This document shows positions 60,217 to 64,000 of a stretch of DNA of 64,000 bases, piece after piece. Below the pieces are notes generated by a model. It did no database searches and was not told where the DNA came from. It worked only from the letters and a program-made list of their open reading frames with translations. A program made the position numbers and the translations under genes. Each line of letters begins with the position of its first letter. Position 1 is the first letter of the stretch. The stretch is from Episyrphus balteatus (Eukaryota; Arthropoda; Insecta; Diptera; Syrphidae), in NCBI RefSeq assembly GCF_945859705.1, contig NC_079136.1:49242094-49306093 (forward strand), read 5' to 3'.

Positions 60217-61908
60217 GACGTGATAACGTCTTATAAATCGATGAACCATGGCAGCCACCACAAAAAAGTGAAGTCATTTTCTAACGTTACACTCTCGCAC
60301 TTTCGCAGTGCGCCAAAAAATTTCAATTCAAAAATAAAAATAAACTATTAGAGATACAAAAATCTTATATTATAGCTTATTTGAAAGATAATAACCTAAA
60401 GCTTAATCCAAATGAAGGATTTTTAAAAATTCCGTCATTTAATAGGGTAAACAGGGGTAAAACGGAAAGATGAAATTTGAGCTAAAATCTAAACGCGAAG
60501 TTGTAGAGAGTTGATTGATAGAAAAAATTCTAAAAAACTTTGAAACTAAGGTATAACGTTTTGTTTGAACATTGTACCACGTGTTTGGGCTATGACAAAA
60601 TGATGATTTTGGTTAAAGGAAATTTGTTTTGACAATTCTAAAGATGCCAGGTGAAAGATGAGAGAAAAAAAAATTAGGCATCTGATACGGATTTTTTTCC
60701 AACGCTCTGCGTTTCGAAATTTGAATTTTTGAAAAACACCTTGTTTTTTAGTGGTATTTTTAGCTTTTTTTTGGAGCGTTCAAAAAATCTCACACTCATA
60801 GAACATGTAGGTTTTGGCCTTATACATACATGTGCAAAAACTTGAAATCATTTAGTGAGTTTTGACTGAATAACGGAAGAAACAAGTTTTTAAAAAACAC
60901 GTTTTTTGACCGCTTTTAACCGATTTTCATCGTTTTTAATTTTTATCTTTTTTTCTTTAATAGATACAGGAATAAAGTATGTGGAGTAGTGATAGACCAT
61001 AACTACGACTATATGTGTGCATTTTCGTAAACACAATTTAGAGGTAAAGGTAAAATTTTAGAATTCAACAGGTTATAACTTTTGACCAAGAGCAGATAGA
61101 AATTTTATCAAACTTTTATGAGCATCCTGGTACACATAACGGTAGACTAACTACAAGCTAAACAATGTTAAATGAAGAAACTTGCGAAAAACCTCAAAAC
61201 ACCAGTGGAGATCTGTTGCCCCCCGAACAGCCACCAGTGTGGGAAGTACCGTAATCTCAGTCTGGAAACTCGACATGGTTGACTTTAAAAAATTCTAACT
61301 TCTCTTGTAGTCATCTTTGAAATGAGATTGATACTTCATATGAAAGGTGAAATAATAAGCTTTCATATGGTACCTATATACTTTTTATAGGTTGTCAAAC
61401 AAAATAAATGTTTTTTTTTGCTTTTTTTAATGAAATTTGATCGAGTTCAAAAAATTCTATCTCTTTTTGTAGATGTCTCATAGACCTGATCGATATATAT
61501 ATATTTTGAGCTAAGACAATTGGCTTTCAGAAAGTATAATTGGTTGTTAGGGAAAAAAATGGAGTTAATGACGTGAGAAGATAAAAATTCATGTTTTTTT
61601 TTGCTTTTTTTTATGAAAATGATTGTTTTCAATAAATTATTTTTATAAAATAGTTTTATTCTTAAGAAGAATTACTTGGCTTTTAAAATGCGTAATTTTT
61701 TTTGTAAGCTTTTAAAATAAAAAAATTAATATAATGAGAAAATAAAAAAGGTATTTTTTTAGCTTTTTCTTGTAAATTATGATTGTTTGAAAAAGTAAAC
61801 GCTTCAATTGACTTATTTTAAACAAAAACACACAACCTGTTTTCTGACGACGTTATCACGTAAAATCATCGTTCGTAAACCGGTTTTACAGACAACCTCT
61901 TTTTTTAC
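60217..61908 (-). mobile_element. Family A element, nearly complete
   Basis: The minus strand runs from GGTTGTCTGTAAAACCGG (about 61897) to GACGTTATCACGTC (60217). It keeps the CGCACTTTCGCAGTGCG hairpin at 60297 and has small internal deletions near 60515 and 61130. It is the best guide to the uninterrupted site of the B insertion at 4974. Confidence 0.8.
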
Positions 61909-62092
61909 TTCTACAATTTACCAAAAATATAAATGTTTTTAAAACAAAATTTTGAAAAGAAGAGTTTTTGATTGCGAGAATTTTAAAGTACAGAATTTTG
62001 AAATATATAATTGGCATTGCCTTATATGATCAGGTCCATGGTAAAGTGCCAACTGTTCCATTGAAAAAAAAAAAAATAATAATAATAACTAC
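61909..62092. other. Short AT-rich spacer
   Basis: Ends in an ATA/AAT-rich tract before a family B tip. Nothing else seen. Confidence 0.5.
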
Positions 62093-62560
62093 TGGGTCGC
62101 ACGTAACGTAGGTCCTACTTGCTTTTATGGTAAAGAACGTTAAAGGGTTTCATGTAAAAATGATACGAAATTAATTAATTTATTTATTTTACAAAAAATT
62201 TGTGGTTTTTATTCTTTAAACATACATGTCTGTAATTAAGTTTCTTATACAACAATAAAAAATATTTTAGAAAAAATTAAAAATTGTTACCTATACCTAG
62301 CTTTTTTTTAAAGAAAATAATTTCTAAAGCATACAAACTTTAAAACATTTTTCAAATAATTATATGTCATTAAAATGAAATAATTAATCGAGATGTATAC
62401 CCATCTAATATCAAAGCTTTAAAAAAAATTCTATGAAAATCAAATTTTTCAAAAAAAATTTTGAACAATTTCTTAAATTCCAAAATTGTCTTTTAGAAAA
62501 TCTCACTTATGACGACTATAAAGACGGTTTTGCAAAGATTTCTTGTTGAAAATAGTTAAA
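62093..62560 (+). repeat. Family B 5' fragment, degenerate
   Basis: CTGGGTCGCACGTAACG, then TACTTGCTTTTATGG, resembles the family B 5' tip with an 11-bp insertion. The A/T-rich continuation is comparable to 5000-5450 but diverged; the 3' border is approximate. Confidence 0.5.
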
Positions 62561-63784
62561 TCATTTACGATTTTTATCCTAGACCAACCACCACCAACTT
62601 TGCTGAATTCGTCTTCTGTGTTCCAAGTCTTTTTTTTTTCAAAGCATAAGTTTTAAATTCTATCTATGATAACTAATTTATACAATAACGTAAAACTTAT
62701 ATCTCTGAACCTTGATTGAAATTGCAAATTTATATTCAAATAACATTTTCCACTATAAATTATTATAATATACCAATCACTATCGATATTAAATTATAAT
62801 CCACAAAATGACCACCTATGAACAACGCTCAAAGCTCGCTCTTATTAAACTCTGATCATGATATATGATTCAATAAATTGCTTAGACATTAATTGCACTC
62901 ACGCCAAATCTCTCTTGTGTATGCAATCACCAATAATATGTCAATTTTAAACAATGCTCCATCAAACACAAGAGAGCTCTCGCGAGCGAATCAATATTAT
63001 TATAATTATTTTTATTATAAAATACAAAATTTTTGAATTTAATTTATATTTAAGTAGTTTTAACTTATAACTTTGCCAGCCAATAACTTATTGAAATTCA
63101 CACACATACAACACAACACATTAACAAAGTATTCATTTCAATTTTATCATTATTTTCTGCGATTGACGATGAGAGATAAAATGATAAATCACATTTCAAA
63201 ATTCAATAACAAAAGGTTAAATAAAATTGATGGTTTGGTAGAGATATCAAACAATCTGAATATATAATATTGAATCCCATTGACCTTTTGTGTTTGAGAA
63301 TTTCAAATTGAAGTAAAGAGTTGATTTAGCAGCAGTTGTACTCTTGTGTATGTCTGTGTGTGTGTGTTTTATGTAGCATACTCGTAGCTCTGTCTCTCTG
63401 TTATCTTTGTTTAATTAAGCTAATTAATTTGTGCTCGAGATAAGTTGTTTCAATGGTATCTTTAGTTGTATTCGACACGAGAATGACCTCTATAAATGTT
63501 GAGAGCGAGCGAGCGATTGATTAACACGACAACACATTCAATTTGATTGGAGTATTTTATGTCAAGTATACGCCACAGTGAACGGTGGAATTTCTGTAAT
63601 TGAAAGGCTTATCTTTGATATATGACGATGGTCAGCATAATATTGAAACTGCTCCTTTGAAAAATTTATTTGTGTGTAATGTTAATTTTATTTGAAATAA
63701 AATTGGGTTGGAGTTATATTCCAACCGAATTTTTTTTAATTTTCGAAATATTATTACTTGGTTAGGTATTCTCCATAATATGCT
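62561..63784. other. Unique DNA with possible regulatory sites
   Basis: It holds TTAATTAAGCTAATTAATTT (63410-63429), a double homeodomain-type TAATTA core, a GT microsatellite (63355-63368), and CTCTCGCGAGCG and GAGCGAGCGAGCG patches. No gene is seen. Regulatory function is inference only. Confidence 0.3.
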
Positions 63785-64000
63785 TAAAAAAGTGGTTGTC
63801 TGCAAACCCCGTTTACGGACTATGATTTTTCGTGATAACATCATTCATAAGAAAACAGGGCCCCTGTTCTGCAACTTTTATCACTGGTGATAAAAAATTT
63901 CAATAACTTTTTGAATCCTAACATAATTTACAAGAAAATGGTAAAAAATACCTTTTTTTCTTTGCTCATTATATCAATTTTTTTTATATGAAAAGCTAGC
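63785..64000 (+). mobile_element. Family A element, cut by window end
   Basis: AAAAAAGTGGTTGTCTGCAA, then CGTGATAACATCA at 63831: a diverged 5' end followed by ATAATTTACAAGAAAATGG as in other copies. It continues beyond the window. Confidence 0.7.

Overview
The window looks like non-coding, transposon-rich DNA from an animal nuclear genome, most likely an insect and perhaps a fly. It is very AT-rich, full of A/T homopolymer runs, and has short GACA, GT, CT and GTT microsatellites. There are no long open frames, no operons and no bacterial signals. The species call is inference: no conserved protein is visible that would settle it. I found no rRNA, no functional tRNA, no CRISPR array and no complete recognisable protein-coding gene.

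The clearest content is a set of interspersed repeats whose borders can be read directly. Family A is non-autonomous, about 1.5-1.8 kb, with a shared start and an end in a short inverted motif. It occurs at about 4.5-6.9, 7.2-8.2, 11.8-13.6, 28.8-31.5, 55.9-57.4, 60.2-61.9 and 63.8-64.0 kb. A sister family A' (47.6-48.4 and 51.0-52.1 kb) has a related interior but different ends. Family B is about 1 kb, carries GACA tracts, and is found at 0.4, 1.2, 5.0 and 24.4 kb plus fragments. Other elements have terminal inverted repeats (TIRs) and, often, exact target-site duplications (TSDs): a foldback element with about 650-bp arms and a 9-bp TSD (23.0-24.3 kb); an 8-bp-TSD hAT-type element (40.8-41.7 kb); a TTAA element (20.25-20.49 kb); a TTA element (21.56-22.04 kb); and several TA elements (27.0, 27.4, 28.0 and 29.1-30.2 kb). 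Many are nested, so the order of insertion can be read.

Between the repeats lie islands of higher complexity. About 8.4-9.3 kb (minus strand) has open frames and a canonical splice donor, possibly small exons of an unrecognised secreted-peptide-like gene. About 15.1-16.5 kb looks like a promoter and 5' untranslated exon ending at a GTAAGT donor on the plus strand. About 33.3-34.7 kb is promoter-like with CT repeats, and 58.1-59.5 kb has short exon-like frames on both strands. The layout fits long introns or intergenic DNA of one or more large genes, but no gene can be named.

Two smaller items stand out. One is a 71-bp tRNA-derived unit with intact Pol III boxes inside a 430-bp TIR element (49.5 kb). 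The other is a compact predicted fold with a UUCG tetraloop (1.08-1.14 kb).
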